Shown: positions 1-7,627, numbered from the stretch's first letter. The stretch is 11,883 nucleotides of DNA from CAYSNP01 sp964432485 (GCA_964432485.1 CAYSNP010000049.1:1-11883); one strand, 5' to 3'. The notes: a model not told the origin generated them from the letters alone. Made by a program: numbers and translations.

Positions 1-19
1 ATATCTATTGCTATATACT

Positions 20-25
20 TATAAT
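20..25 (+). promoter_or_regulatory. Possible -10 box of the hydrogenase operon promoter
   Basis: A perfect TATAAT lies 40 bases before the first hydrogenase start codon. A 17-base spacer would put the -35 box across the left window edge, so only half the promoter can be judged. The surrounding DNA is very AT-rich, so a chance match is possible. A second candidate, TATACT at 36-41, has no acceptable -35. Confidence 0.35.
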
Positions 26-65
26 ATTATTGGTGTATACTAATACAACTTTTCTGGAGGTAAAA

Positions 66-578
66 ATGAGCAAAATTAAGCTCACTAAGGTAGCTTTTAA
101 GGGAACAGAGGAGCAAGAGCGCCAACTGCGTGAGGATTTGGCAGTAATTGGCAAAAAACAAGGTGCGCTAATGCCGTCACTTCAGCGTGCGCAAGAGATA
201 TACGGATATCTTCCTATTGAAGTGCAGAAAATTGTGGCAGAAGTAATAGGTGTGAGTTTGGAAGAAGTTTTTGGTGTATCAACTTTTTACTCGCAATTCA
301 CGCTTAACCCGGTAGGGGAAAGCAATATCAGCATTTGTTTAGGCACAGCTTGCTATGTAAAGGGTGCGGGGAATGTGCTTGATAAATTCAAAGAGTACCT
401 AAAAATAGAAGCCGGGGACTGTACTGCGGACGGTAAATGCAGCCTTAGTGCAACCAGATGCATAGGCTGTTGCGGACTTGCGCCTGTTTTAACTGTAAAT
501 GATAAAGTTTATGGCAAAGTCAAAGTTGGCGATGTGGAAAAGATATTAAAAGAACATGGGTTAATAACTACTCAATAA
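66..578 (+). CDS. hydC: NuoE/HydC-like [2Fe-2S] subunit of NAD(H)-linked [FeFe] hydrogenase
   Basis: This is the 24-kDa-type thioredoxin-fold subunit (about 170 aa) that holds one [2Fe-2S] cluster. It is expected to pass electrons between the flavoprotein encoded downstream and the other subunits in the cytoplasm. The family pattern C-X4-C...C-X3-C is complete: C91, C96, C132 and C136, in the contexts CLGTAC and CIGCC. The N-terminal helical part (about residues 15-75), ending in GVSTFYSQF, is also typical. I chose the ATG at 66 because GGAGG at 56-60 sits 5 bases before it. An in-frame TTG at 30 would add 12 residues but has no ribosome-binding site. It is the first gene of a four-gene operon and is followed after 23 bases by the next gene. 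The family is also found as NuoE of complex I and in formate dehydrogenases; the neighbouring HydA decides for hydrogenase. Confidence 0.93.
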   Translation: MSKIKLTKVAFKGTEEQERQLREDLAVIGKKQGALMPSLQRAQEIYGYLPIEVQKIVAEVIGVSLEEVFGVSTFYSQFTLNPVGESNISICLGTACYVKGAGNVLDKFKEYLKIEAGDCTADGKCSLSATRCIGCCGLAPVLTVNDKVYGKVKVGDVEKILKEHGLITTQ

Positions 579-601
579 TTTGGCTAGTAAAGGAGTAAAA
601 T

Positions 602-973
602 ATGAAAACTATTGTAGAAATCAATGCAATTAAAGACAAAGTTCATGCTTTGCTTGGCTCCAGACAAGGCGCGGACGGAAAAGAAAAGCGTATAGTGGTG
701 GGATTGGCAACTTGCGGCATGGCTGCAGGAGCTAGGGAAGTATACGATACTTTTTTAGAAGAAGCCGCTAAGCGTAGCATTAAAGATATAAGGGTATCTC
801 AAGCGGGCTGCTTAGGAATGTGCAAGCTGGAACCTATGGTGCAAGTGCATATTCCGGGCGAAGAAGTTGTCACCTATGTATATGTTAATGCGGATGTTGC
901 CAAGCGTATAATAAGCGACCATATTGTCAACGGCAATATAGTTAAAGCTAATGTCATTGGCGCAAAGGAATAG
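602..973 (+). CDS. Small thioredoxin-like (2Fe-2S) ferredoxin-domain protein of the hydrogenase operon
   Basis: This is a 123-residue protein resembling the thioredoxin-like ferredoxin domain found at the N-terminus of HydB/NuoF-type hydrogenase subunits. Small stand-alone proteins of this kind are often encoded between the NuoE-like and NuoF-like genes of clostridial hydrogenase operons. Visible signatures are ATCGMAAGA (residues 36-44) and AGCLGMCKLEP (68-78). Only three cysteines are present, C38, C70 and C74; the full four-cysteine set seen in the NuoE-like neighbour is missing, so cluster binding is uncertain. The C-terminal part (about 90-112, YVNADVAKRIISDHIVNG) closely parallels the same region of the next gene's N-terminal domain (VNAQDVKEIISEHIVKG), which suggests an old duplication. 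AGGAG at 591-595 precedes the ATG by 6 bases. It is probably a structural or accessory subunit; no catalytic role can be read from it. Confidence 0.85.
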   Translation: MKTIVEINAIKDKVHALLGSRQGADGKEKRIVVGLATCGMAAGAREVYDTFLEEAAKRSIKDIRVSQAGCLGMCKLEPMVQVHIPGEEVVTYVYVNADVAKRIISDHIVNGNIVKANVIGAKE

Positions 974-981
974 GAGGAGAT

Positions 982-2763
982 ATGTTTAGAAGTCATATTC
1001 TGGTATGTACGGGCACAGAATGTACAAAAAACAATGCAACTGAGTTAGTTGCTAAGTTTGTTAAAGAAATAGAAAAAGCACAGCTTAAAGATGAAGTAAA
1101 AGTCATTACTACTGATTGTGTTGGGCTATGCGCACAAGGGCCTGTGGTAGTGGTTTATCCGGAAGGCGCATTTTATATCAAGGTAAACGCTCAAGATGTT
1201 AAGGAAATAATATCAGAGCATATTGTCAAAGGCAAGATAGTAAAGAGACTGCTTTATAGGGAAGGCGAGGAAGCTAAAATGCCTGCTCTTAGCGAAACCT
1301 CTTTTTATAAGGCTCAAACTCGTATCGTATTGCGCAATTGTGGACTTATTGACCCCGAAAATATTGACGAATACATAGCTTATGACGGTTATCAGGCGTT
1401 AATCAAGTGCTATAACGAGTATACTCCTCAACAAGTTATAGATATTGTCAAAGCATCAGGTTTGCGCGGCAGAGGGGGCGGAGGATTTTCTACCGGCTTA
1501 AAATGGCAATTTGCAAAAGATGCTCCCGTCAATGTTAAATATGTTTGCTGTAATGCCGACGAAGGCGACCCCGGCGCATTTATGGACCGCTCTGTACTGG
1601 AGGGCGACCCGCATGCGCTAATAGAAGCTATGACAATAGCTGGATATGCAATAGGCAGCGAGCAAGGCTATGTATATGTAAGGACCGAATATCCTGTTGC
1701 TGTTAAACGCTTGCAAATTGCAATAGACCAAGCTAAAGAGTATGGGCTGCTGGGGCAAAACATTCTCAATAGCGGCAATAACTTTGAGCTGGAAATCAGG
1801 TTGGGCGCAGGCGCATTTGTATGCGGTGAGGAAACCGCTCTTATTGCTTCCATAGAGGGATTTAGGGGCGAACCCCGTCCCAGACCTCCTTTTCCGGCAG
1901 TTAAAGGACTGTTTGGCAAGCCCACCTTGCTTAATAATGTGGAGACCTATGCCAATATTGCGCAAATAATCTTAAATGGCGCACAATGGTTTGCCGCTAT
2001 GGGCACAGAGCGCAGCAAAGGCACAAAGGTATTTGCGCTGGGCGGCAAGATTGCCAATACCGGATTGGTGGAAATCCCTATGGGTACTACCTTGCGTACC
2101 GTTATTGAAGAAATCGGCGGCGGTATACCCGAAGGCAAGAGCTTCAAGGCGGCTCAAACAGGCGGCCCCAGCGGCGGCTGTATTCCTGCCAGCCTTATGG
2201 ATATCGAAATAGATTATGACAACTTAATATCCATAGGCTCTATGATGGGCTCGGGCGGACTTATCGTTATGGATGAGGACAACTGTATGGTTGATATAGC
2301 CAAGTTCTTTTTAGAGTTTACCCAAGAGGAATCTTGCGGAAAATGTACCCCTTGCCGCATAGGCACAAAGCGGCTGCTGGAATATTTAGAAAAGATAACT
2401 AAAGGCAAGGCAACAATGAAAGATTTAGAGGATATGGAAAAGCTATGCCATTACATTAAAGAAAACTCGCTTTGCGGACTGGGGCAAACAGCTCCCAATC
2501 CTGTGCTTTCCACTCTTAAATATTTTAAGGACGAATATATTGCGCATATAGTGGATAAAAAATGCCCTGCTAAGGTATGTAAAGATTTATTGCAATATAA
2601 GATTCTTGACAATTGTACAGGTTGTACGCTTTGCGCCAGAAAGTGCCCTGTCAATGCTATTAGCGGCCAGCCCAAGCAAAAGCACGAAATTGATACCGCC
2701 AAATGTATCAAGTGCGGCATTTGTATGGAAACCTGCAAGTTCAAGGCCATTGTTAAGGAGTAA
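982..2763 (+). CDS. hydB: NuoF/HydB-like NAD(H)-binding flavoprotein subunit of [FeFe] hydrogenase
   Basis: This 593-residue subunit should carry FMN, the NAD(H) site and several iron-sulfur clusters. In bifurcating hydrogenases it is the place where electrons meet NAD. In order: an N-terminal thioredoxin-like [2Fe-2S] domain (C9, C14, C46, C50); a NuoF core with the glycine-rich FMN/NAD loop GRGGGGFSTG (163-172) and NADEGDPGAFMDR (191-203); the [4Fe-4S] site ESCGKCTPC (C452, C455, C458) with C498 in SLCGLGQ; and a C-terminal pair of [4Fe-4S] ferredoxin motifs (C545/548/551/555 and C575/578/581/585). The fusion of both extra domains to NuoF is typical of hydrogenase and Hnd-type subunits rather than complex I. 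GGAGG at 973-977 overlaps the stop codon of the previous gene. The next gene starts 11 bases after the stop. Electron bifurcation is inferred from the family and operon, not proven by the sequence. Confidence 0.95.
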   Translation: MFRSHILVCTGTECTKNNATELVAKFVKEIEKAQLKDEVKVITTDCVGLCAQGPVVVVYPEGAFYIKVNAQDVKEIISEHIVKGKIVKRLLYREGEEAKMPALSETSFYKAQTRIVLRNCGLIDPENIDEYIAYDGYQALIKCYNEYTPQQVIDIVKASGLRGRGGGGFSTGLKWQFAKDAPVNVKYVCCNADEGDPGAFMDRSVLEGDPHALIEAMTIAGYAIGSEQGYVYVRTEYPVAVKRLQIAIDQAKEYGLLGQNILNSGNNFELEIRLGAGAFVCGEETALIASIEGFRGEPRPRPPFPAVKGLFGKPTLLNNVETYANIAQIILNGAQWFAAMGTERSKGTKVFALGGKIANTGLVEIPMGTTLRTVIEEIGGGIPEGKSFKAAQTGGPSGGCIPASLMDIEIDYDNLISIGSMMGSGGLIVMDEDNCMVDIAKFFLEFTQEESCGKCTPCRIGTKRLLEYLEKITKGKATMKDLEDMEKLCHYIKENSLCGLGQTAPNPVLSTLKYFKDEYIAHIVDKKCPAKVCKDLLQYKILDNCTGCTLCARKCPVNAISGQPKQKHEIDTAKCIKCGICMETCKFKAIVKE

Positions 2764-2774
2764 TTGGAGGAAAT

Positions 2775-4535
2775 ATGGATAACAAACAAGTAAAAATGAT
2801 AAATGCAACTATAGACGGTGTTGCAATAAGCGTAGCAGAAGGGACTACTATCTTGCAAGCGGCAAGGGAGTTAGGGGTAAAAATCCCTACCCTTTGTTAC
2901 CTAAAAGACATCAATGCAATAGGCGCTTGCAGAGTTTGCGTAGTGGAAGTAAAAGGTGCAAGGAATCTTGTAGCAAGCTGCGTAACCCCTGTTACTGCCG
3001 GTATGGAAATCAAAACAGCCACCAAAAAAGTATTGGACAGCCGCAAAACAACTGTGGAATTGCTGCTAAGCGACCATGACAAAAAATGCCTATCTTGTCC
3101 CCGCAACCTTAATTGCGAACTGCAGACTTTATCTAATGAGCTGGGAGCTGATATTCATCACTATACAGGCGAAGTAAACGAGCGTAAGAAAGATACCTCT
3201 TCGGCTTCAATTATTAGAGATAACAATAAATGCATACTTTGCCGCCGCTGTGTGGCAGTTTGCAAACAAGTGCAATCGATTGCGGTTATTGGCGCTAATT
3301 CCCGAGGGTTTGACACTCATATCGGATGCGCTTTTGAAGCCAACTTAGCAGATGCTCCTTGCGTCAATTGCGGACAATGCATCAATGTATGCCCTACGGG
3401 CGCACTGCGTGAAGCGGAAGAAATTGACTATGTAGTAAGTGCGCTAAATGATACCAGCAAGCATGTGATTATAGCGCCTGCGCCTGCTGTCAGAGTTGCG
3501 CTTGGCGAGGAGTTCGGGTACCCTATCGGCACTAATGTAGAAGGCAAAATGATTACCGCTATGCGTATGCTGGGATTTGACGATGTATTTGATATTAATT
3601 TTGCGGCAGACCTTACCATTATTGAAGAAGGTTACGAATTTATAAATAGGTTAAAAAATGGCGGCGTGTTACCTATGATTACCAGTTGTTCACCGGGTTG
3701 GATTAAGTTTATAGAACATTACTATCCGCATAGATTAACTCACCTTTCCTCTTGTAAATCTCCGCAACAAATGTTTGGCGCAATTGCCAAAACCTACTAT
3801 GCGCAAAAGAAAGGCATCGACCCCAAAAATATAGTTATGGTAACAGTAATGCCCTGTACCGCTAAAAAATACGAAAAGGGCAGAGCAGACCAAAGCGGGG
3901 CGGGTGGCGGTATACCCGATATTGACTATGTGCTTACTACCAGAGAGTTTGCCCGTATGATAAAGCAGGCAGGGTTAATGTTCAATAGTTTGCCCGAAGG
4001 CAAATATGATGCGCCGCTGGGCATTTACTCCGGGGCAGGGCTAATATTTGGCTCTACGGGCGGAGTAATGGAAGCCGCTTTGCGTACCGTTGTAGAAGTA
4101 CTGGAAGGCAAGCCTTTAGAAAAGATAGAATTTGAAAATGTAAGGGGCGCAATTAACGGAGTAAAGGAAGCTGTTTACAAGGTTGCAGGTATCAATGTTA
4201 AGGTAGCGGTTGCAAGCGGACTTGCCAACGCCCGCAAAATTATGGATATGATTGACCGAGGCGAAGCCGATTACCATTTTATCGAAATTATGGCATGCCC
4301 CGGCGGTTGCGTAAATGGCGGAGGGCAACCTATAGTGCCAGCAGATATTCGAAACAATGTAGATGTGGCAGCTTTGCGGGCAAGCGCAATTTATAAGACG
4401 GACAAAAAAATGGAGTTGCGCAAATCGCATGAAAATCCCGCTATTAAGGAGCTTTACGATAATTTCTTAGGCGAACCCAACGGACATAAAGCACATAAGC
4501 TGTTGCATACCAAATATGTAAAGCGCAACATATAG
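2775..4535 (+). CDS. hydA: HydA, catalytic subunit of NAD(H)-linked, probably electron-bifurcating [FeFe] hydrogenase
   Basis: This is the H2-forming/H2-oxidising subunit (586 aa) in the cytoplasm. An N-terminal [2Fe-2S] domain (C41, C52, C55, C69) is followed by a His-ligated [4Fe-4S] site (H101, C105, C108, C114), two [4Fe-4S] ferredoxin motifs (C153/156/159/163 and C196/199/202/206), and the H-cluster domain. All three H-cluster signatures are present: TSCSPGW (303-309, C305), MPCTAKKYE (359-367, C361) and EIMACPGGCVNGGGQP (504-519, C508 and C512). The C-terminus has the usual small-subunit-like extension (RKSHENPAIKELYDNFLGEP). In TSCSPGW the residue after the cluster cysteine is Ser306, where many monomeric enzymes have the proton-relay Cys. 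GGAGG at 2766-2770 fixes the start. Together with the NuoE- and NuoF-like subunits the gene order fits the trimeric (group A3) type using NAD(H) and ferredoxin. The maturation genes hydEFG are not in the window. Confidence 0.96.
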   Translation: MDNKQVKMINATIDGVAISVAEGTTILQAARELGVKIPTLCYLKDINAIGACRVCVVEVKGARNLVASCVTPVTAGMEIKTATKKVLDSRKTTVELLLSDHDKKCLSCPRNLNCELQTLSNELGADIHHYTGEVNERKKDTSSASIIRDNNKCILCRRCVAVCKQVQSIAVIGANSRGFDTHIGCAFEANLADAPCVNCGQCINVCPTGALREAEEIDYVVSALNDTSKHVIIAPAPAVRVALGEEFGYPIGTNVEGKMITAMRMLGFDDVFDINFAADLTIIEEGYEFINRLKNGGVLPMITSCSPGWIKFIEHYYPHRLTHLSSCKSPQQMFGAIAKTYYAQKKGIDPKNIVMVTVMPCTAKKYEKGRADQSGAGGGIPDIDYVLTTREFARMIKQAGLMFNSLPEGKYDAPLGIYSGAGLIFGSTGGVMEAALRTVVEVLEGKPLEKIEFENVRGAINGVKEAVYKVAGINVKVAVASGLANARKIMDMIDRGEADYHFIEIMACPGGCVNGGGQPIVPADIRNNVDVAALRASAIYKTDKKMELRKSHENPAIKELYDNFLGEPNGHKAHKLLHTKYVKRNI

Positions 4536-4547
4536 GACACAACTTAC

Positions 4548-4576
4548 TTGCTAAAAAAAGCTGTAAATGGTATACT
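4548..4576 (+). promoter_or_regulatory. Probable promoter of the pyrophosphatase gene
   Basis: TTGCTA (4548-4553), a 17-base spacer and TATACT (4571-4576) with an extended TGG directly before it. The same TTGCTA -35 is seen at the groESL promoter. Transcription would start near 4583, inside the loop of the inverted repeat, giving a leader of about 35 bases with GGAGG at 4608-4612. Confidence 0.6.
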
Positions 4577-4602
4577 TTGAACATCCGGGGTATACCATTT
4601 TT
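4565..4602 (+). terminator. Inverted repeat after hydA, likely operon terminator
   Basis: AAATGGTATAC (4565-4575) and GTATACCATTT (4590-4600) are perfect 11-base inverted arms around a 14-base loop, followed by two more T. It lies 30 bases after the hydA stop and would end the hydrogenase transcript. The stem is AT-rich and the T-run short, so termination may be partial. The left arm also contains the likely -10 box of the pyrophosphatase gene, so the palindrome could instead be an operator. Confidence 0.55.
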
Positions 4603-4617
4603 ATTATGGAGGCTAAT

Positions 4618-5154
4618 ATGAATATATGGCACGATATAGACCCTAGAAGAGTATCGGCAGAGGAGTTTGTTGCTGTTATAGAAATATCTAAAGGCAGCAA
4701 AAATAAATATGAGCTGGATAAAGAAACGGGCTTGCTGATTTTAGACAGAGTGCTTTATACTTCTACTCATTATCCTGCCAATTACGGCTTTATACCCCTT
4801 ACTTATGCAGAAGATAATGACCCGCTGGATGTGTTGGTGCTTTCCAATGAAGAAATTGTGCCCTTAGCCTTGGTCAATTGCTATCCTATTGGTATGGTTA
4901 GTATGGAGGACTGCGGCTCGCAAGATGATAAAATTATTGCTATACCCCTAACAGAGCCCAATTGGCGAAGTTTCAAAGATATCAGTCAACTGCCTCCCCA
5001 TATAATGGACGAAATTGCTCACTTCTTTACTGTATATAAGGAGCTGGAAGGCAAGCATACTGCGGTAATGAAAGTAGTTGGGCGAGATATAGCCCTGCAA
5101 ACTATACAAAAAGCAATAGATGATTATCTATTGTATATGGTTGATTTAAGATAA
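4618..5154 (+). CDS. ppa: Family I soluble inorganic pyrophosphatase
   Basis: This cytoplasmic enzyme hydrolyses pyrophosphate to two phosphates and so drives biosynthetic reactions forward. At 178 residues it has the usual length of bacterial family I enzymes. The family signature is clear: EDNDPLDVLVL (65-75) with the metal-binding aspartates D66, D68 and D71, plus further acidic residues D103/D104. Other conserved pieces are SKNKYELDKETG (27-38), LDRVLYTSTHYPANYGFIP (42-60) with R44 and Y56, and the FxxYKxLE-like stretch FFTVYKELEGK (136-146). I chose ATG 4618 because GGAGG at 4608-4612 lies 5 bases upstream. In-frame ATGs at 4606 and 4567 are inside or before that site, and the latter lies upstream of the predicted transcription start. 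It probably has its own promoter and is not part of the hydrogenase operon. It converges with the GH18 gene, 43 bases away. Confidence 0.95.
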   Translation: MNIWHDIDPRRVSAEEFVAVIEISKGSKNKYELDKETGLLILDRVLYTSTHYPANYGFIPLTYAEDNDPLDVLVLSNEEIVPLALVNCYPIGMVSMEDCGSQDDKIIAIPLTEPNWRSFKDISQLPPHIMDEIAHFFTVYKELEGKHTAVMKVVGRDIALQTIQKAIDDYLLYMVDLR

Positions 5155-5162
5155 CAGCAAAG

Positions 5163-5192
5163 GAGCAAGCTGCTCTAATGCGGCATTTCCGC
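5163..5192. other. Two small hairpins between convergent genes
   Basis: GAGCA-agc-TGCTC (5163-5175) and GCGG-cattt-CCGC (5180-5192) lie in the 43 bases between the stops of the pyrophosphatase and GH18 genes. The position suits a bidirectional terminator, but neither hairpin has a T-run on either strand, so intrinsic termination is doubtful. Confidence 0.3.
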
Positions 5193-5197
5193 CTTCC

Positions 5198-6610
5198 TTA
5201 TGCGCTTACCCTTTCTTCTATCACTTCTCCTATTGCTCTGTGCAAACTGTACTCATAAGAATAAGGCATATCGCATTTTGCCCTAAAAATCATTACTCCC
5301 CCTAGCCCCATAGCAATGGCTGTGGCAGTTTTATCTCTTATCATAGCATAACCGTTGAGATAAGCGCTTGATACTTCTGCTGTTCCGTTGGCATCATAAT
5401 TATAATCAGCTATAAAGTTGCCCCATTTGCCTAAATTAAAATCTTCAGAATACAGCGGCCAAGCATGTTCTGATTTATTTACTGTTCTTCCATAAAACGG
5501 TAGCCCTAGATACAGTTTTTCTTTAGGAAAGCCTTTATTTAGCAGTCCTGCCGCACTTTCAACTGTGCCAACATAAATATTGCAATGGTCTCCACGCAAG
5601 TCAAAAATATCATAGGTCATTAAATTGACATGATGCATAGCCTTAATTGCCCCCAGTCCAAACCCATGCCAAGGCGCGCTTGCTACCGATACTTTGGTGA
5701 TTTTTGCAGTCTTTACCACAATTCTACTATATGCAATCCAATGACGGGCTTTTTGAGGGTATTCCCAATCATAGTCAATCCCGTATAAGTTGTACTCCTC
5801 TACTAGATTGCCAATAGCTTTGAGGTATTGCTTTTCATTCTTTTTCAAAAACGCTACCGTACCGTCATAGTCTTTTGCGCCATTACTATATTGGTCAAAA
5901 AATACAGTTAACCAAATACGCACGCTTCTGTTGCCTATAATGCGTTTTAATGCTTGAAAATTAGCGTCAAATGCAGCTTTTCCTCCAATAAAATGAGGGG
6001 TAGCATCTGCATTAAAATATACAGTGTCAAAAATAATTACATCAGTCACCACATCATAATAGCCCGAAAAATCAGCATTGCCCTCCAATGCTACTATATC
6101 ATCCTTATCCATTCGCAGATATTGAGAAACTCTAAAGTCTTTTTCCTGTTTTTTGGTATTGTAAACTTCAATTTCTTGTAAGATTACCGCATCCGTACTT
6201 TTATTTATAGAAAGCTGAAGTTTGCTAGTTGTTGTACGCTCAAGGGCGCACACTCTGTACTGCAGTATCCTATCTTGAATGTAAATAATCTCCCAAACAT
6301 CATTTTGCCAAATGCTAAGAGAAAATTCCTGCACGCTATCCCCCTTTTCTCTTAATACCACAGTATCAAAAGTTACCTGCTCTCCAAAATCTAGCTCTAA
6401 GAAATCGTCTTGTCCTAATGCAACTGTAGTTTGTCGCTTTCCATCAATAGCACGGGTCGGATTATCGCTTCGTCCTGTAATTTGTGCACCTTTTGCCAAA
6501 TTAGGTTCACTAAAGGCAGGCTCATATCGCCTAGCGGAGCAGCCTGTTAACACAAAAAAGTAACTTGTACTAACAGCAATTAACAGTATAATTAAAACAG
6601 CTTTCTTCAT
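5198..6610 (-). CDS. Lipoprotein with discoidin-like and GH18 (chitinase-like) domains
   Basis: Probably a surface-anchored glycoside hydrolase acting on N-acetylglucosamine-containing glycans (chitin, peptidoglycan or N-glycan fragments). The 470-residue protein starts MKKAVLIILLIAV and has the lipobox LTGC, so C24 would be lipidated. Residues about 37-150 look like an F5/8 type C (discoidin) carbohydrate-binding domain (NLAKGAQITGRSDNPTRAIDG ... LQEIEVYN). Residues about 160-465 form a GH18 barrel: YGIDYDWEYP (276-285) holds D279, D281 and the catalytic acid E283; MTYD (331-334) and GLPFYGR (369-375) are further GH18 marks. The first Asp of DxxDxDxE is Tyr276, and the final-strand Trp seems to be Phe442. 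I chose Met at 6610 because GAGGTG lies just upstream and the predicted -10 box (6633-6638) makes the longer start at 6634 lie outside the transcript. The exact substrate cannot be told. Confidence 0.85.
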   Translation of the reverse strand: MKKAVLIILLIAVSTSYFFVLTGCSARRYEPAFSEPNLAKGAQITGRSDNPTRAIDGKRQTTVALGQDDFLELDFGEQVTFDTVVLREKGDSVQEFSLSIWQNDVWEIIYIQDRILQYRVCALERTTTSKLQLSINKSTDAVILQEIEVYNTKKQEKDFRVSQYLRMDKDDIVALEGNADFSGYYDVVTDVIIFDTVYFNADATPHFIGGKAAFDANFQALKRIIGNRSVRIWLTVFFDQYSNGAKDYDGTVAFLKKNEKQYLKAIGNLVEEYNLYGIDYDWEYPQKARHWIAYSRIVVKTAKITKVSVASAPWHGFGLGAIKAMHHVNLMTYDIFDLRGDHCNIYVGTVESAAGLLNKGFPKEKLYLGLPFYGRTVNKSEHAWPLYSEDFNLGKWGNFIADYNYDANGTAEVSSAYLNGYAMIRDKTATAIAMGLGGVMIFRAKCDMPYSYEYSLHRAIGEVIEERVSA

Positions 6611-6632
6611 ATGCACCTCGAATAATCGTATC

Positions 6633-6638
6633 ATTATA
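6633..6638 (-). promoter_or_regulatory. Extended -10 box of the GH18 lipoprotein gene
   Basis: On the minus strand, TGG-TATAAT gives a perfect extended -10 box with its hexamer at 6633-6638, and no convincing -35. Transcription would start near 6626, 16 bases before the chosen ATG. It is divergent from the phosphatase promoter, with the -10 boxes about 50 bases apart. Confidence 0.6.
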
Positions 6639-6686
6639 CCATATTTTTCTGGAAGAGAATAATACTTAAGGTTTTTAGAGTTTTTA

Positions 6687-6695
6687 TGCTATAAT
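6687..6695 (+). promoter_or_regulatory. Extended -10 box of the tyrosine phosphatase gene
   Basis: TGC-TATAAT, with the hexamer at 6690-6695, is a perfect extended -10. The -35 is weak (TTAAGG at 6666-6671, 18-base spacer). The start of transcription would be near 6702, leaving about 25 bases of leader with GGAGG at 6716-6720. Confidence 0.65.
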
Positions 6696-6726
6696 GTTAA
6701 GCGCACAGCGATAATGGAGGTAAACA

Positions 6727-7473
6727 ATGGAAAGGGTGCTTAATTTTAGAGATTTGGGAGGAATTGAGCTGGCTAACGGTAAAAAGGTAAAAAGCGGATT
6801 GTTTTTTAGGAGCGGCATGTTAAATGATGCAACTCAAGCCGATATAGATTACCTAAAAAGTCTGGATTTGAAAATTATCTTTGACTATCGTGACGAGTTT
6901 GAAGCAGAATTTCTAAAAAGCGCACCTTATGAAAAAATAGGAGTTGAAAGGGCGCATTTTCCTTCTGACCTTAAAAATGATAAACTGTTTAAGCTAAAGC
7001 AGGCATCCAATCTTAAAAGAATGCTTCATAAGTTTACATTAGAGGATATAAAAAGTACTTATCGCTCTTTGCCTTTTGATAACGAGGGCTATAAGGCTAT
7101 GATAAAAGCGTTAGAAGAAGGTAGCGTGCCATTTTTGCAGCATTGCTCCGCAGGAAAAGACAGAGCAGGGTTAGGGAGTGCATTGCTGCTTGCTGTGTTG
7201 GGGGCAAGTTATAAGGAGATACTAGCTGATTATATGGTTAGCTTTCAATATAAAGATGCTCTTGCTGATAGATTGGTGCCATTGCTACCTAAACTAATGC
7301 GCAACTTTATTATCAAGCGTTACCAGCCCCTTTTTATTGTGGATAAATCACTTTTGGATACCGCTTTTAATGCAATAATAGAAAGATACGCTACCTTTGA
7401 CGAATATCTACTTGCAGAATATAATTTAGATAAAGATAAAATCACCAAAATCAGAGAAATGTATACCGAGTAA
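6727..7473 (+). CDS. Protein tyrosine phosphatase, HCxxGKDR type
   Basis: A 248-residue cysteine-based phosphatase of the bacterial tyrosine/dual-specificity group (DSP-like, related to the MptpB/IphP type). The P-loop HCSAGKDRAG spans 139-148, with nucleophile C140 and R146. The lysine inside the loop (GKDR) is typical of this group, which can act on phosphotyrosine and in some members phosphoserine/threonine or phosphoinositides. The N-terminus shows the family hallmarks NFRDLGG (6-12) and FFRSGML (26-32), followed by IIFDYRDEFEAE (50-61), where the general-acid/substrate-orienting region is expected. The residue after the P-loop arginine is Ala147, where Thr is most common. There is no signal peptide or membrane segment, so it should be cytoplasmic. 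GGAGG at 6716-6720 lies 6 bases before the ATG. It is a single-gene unit, divergent from the GH18 gene; no kinase partner is in view. Confidence 0.88.
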   Translation: MERVLNFRDLGGIELANGKKVKSGLFFRSGMLNDATQADIDYLKSLDLKIIFDYRDEFEAEFLKSAPYEKIGVERAHFPSDLKNDKLFKLKQASNLKRMLHKFTLEDIKSTYRSLPFDNEGYKAMIKALEEGSVPFLQHCSAGKDRAGLGSALLLAVLGASYKEILADYMVSFQYKDALADRLVPLLPKLMRNFIIKRYQPLFIVDKSLLDTAFNAIIERYATFDEYLLAEYNLDKDKITKIREMYTE

Positions 7474-7497
7474 AATCTCTTGATGTTAGCATATTTT

Positions 7498-7619
7498 CTG
7501 GATTGCTTCGTCGTCTTTGCAGGCGACGCGTTAAGCTGAGTTGCCAGTGGCAAGTCAGTAGCTAAAGCCCGCGAGCAAATGCAGGGCATTGCGAGAGTAT
7601 AATCAGCGAAGCAATCCAG
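7498..7619. repeat. Inverted-repeat-bounded element, copy 1
   Basis: A 122-base element with perfect 13-base inverted ends, CTGGATTGCTTCG (7498-7510) and its complement (7607-7619). Inside, at 7536-7558, is a hairpin with arms CTGAGTTGCC and GGCAAGTCAG around AGT and one G/G mismatch. Its right 99 bases match copy 2 at roughly 80-85 percent by eye. Ends of the CTGGATTGCTTCG type are known from dispersed non-coding repeats in many bacteria. It carries no gene and no clear target duplication. Confidence 0.85.
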
Positions 7620-7627
7620 AGGAAGTA

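Noticed and set aside
1618..1965. 115-residue minus ORF inside the NuoF-like gene
   Set aside because: Antisense shadow of a clearly conserved coding region.
4567..4617. Longer N-terminus for the pyrophosphatase
   Set aside because: The extension lies over the inverted repeat and promoter, upstream of the predicted transcript start, and is not part of the family.
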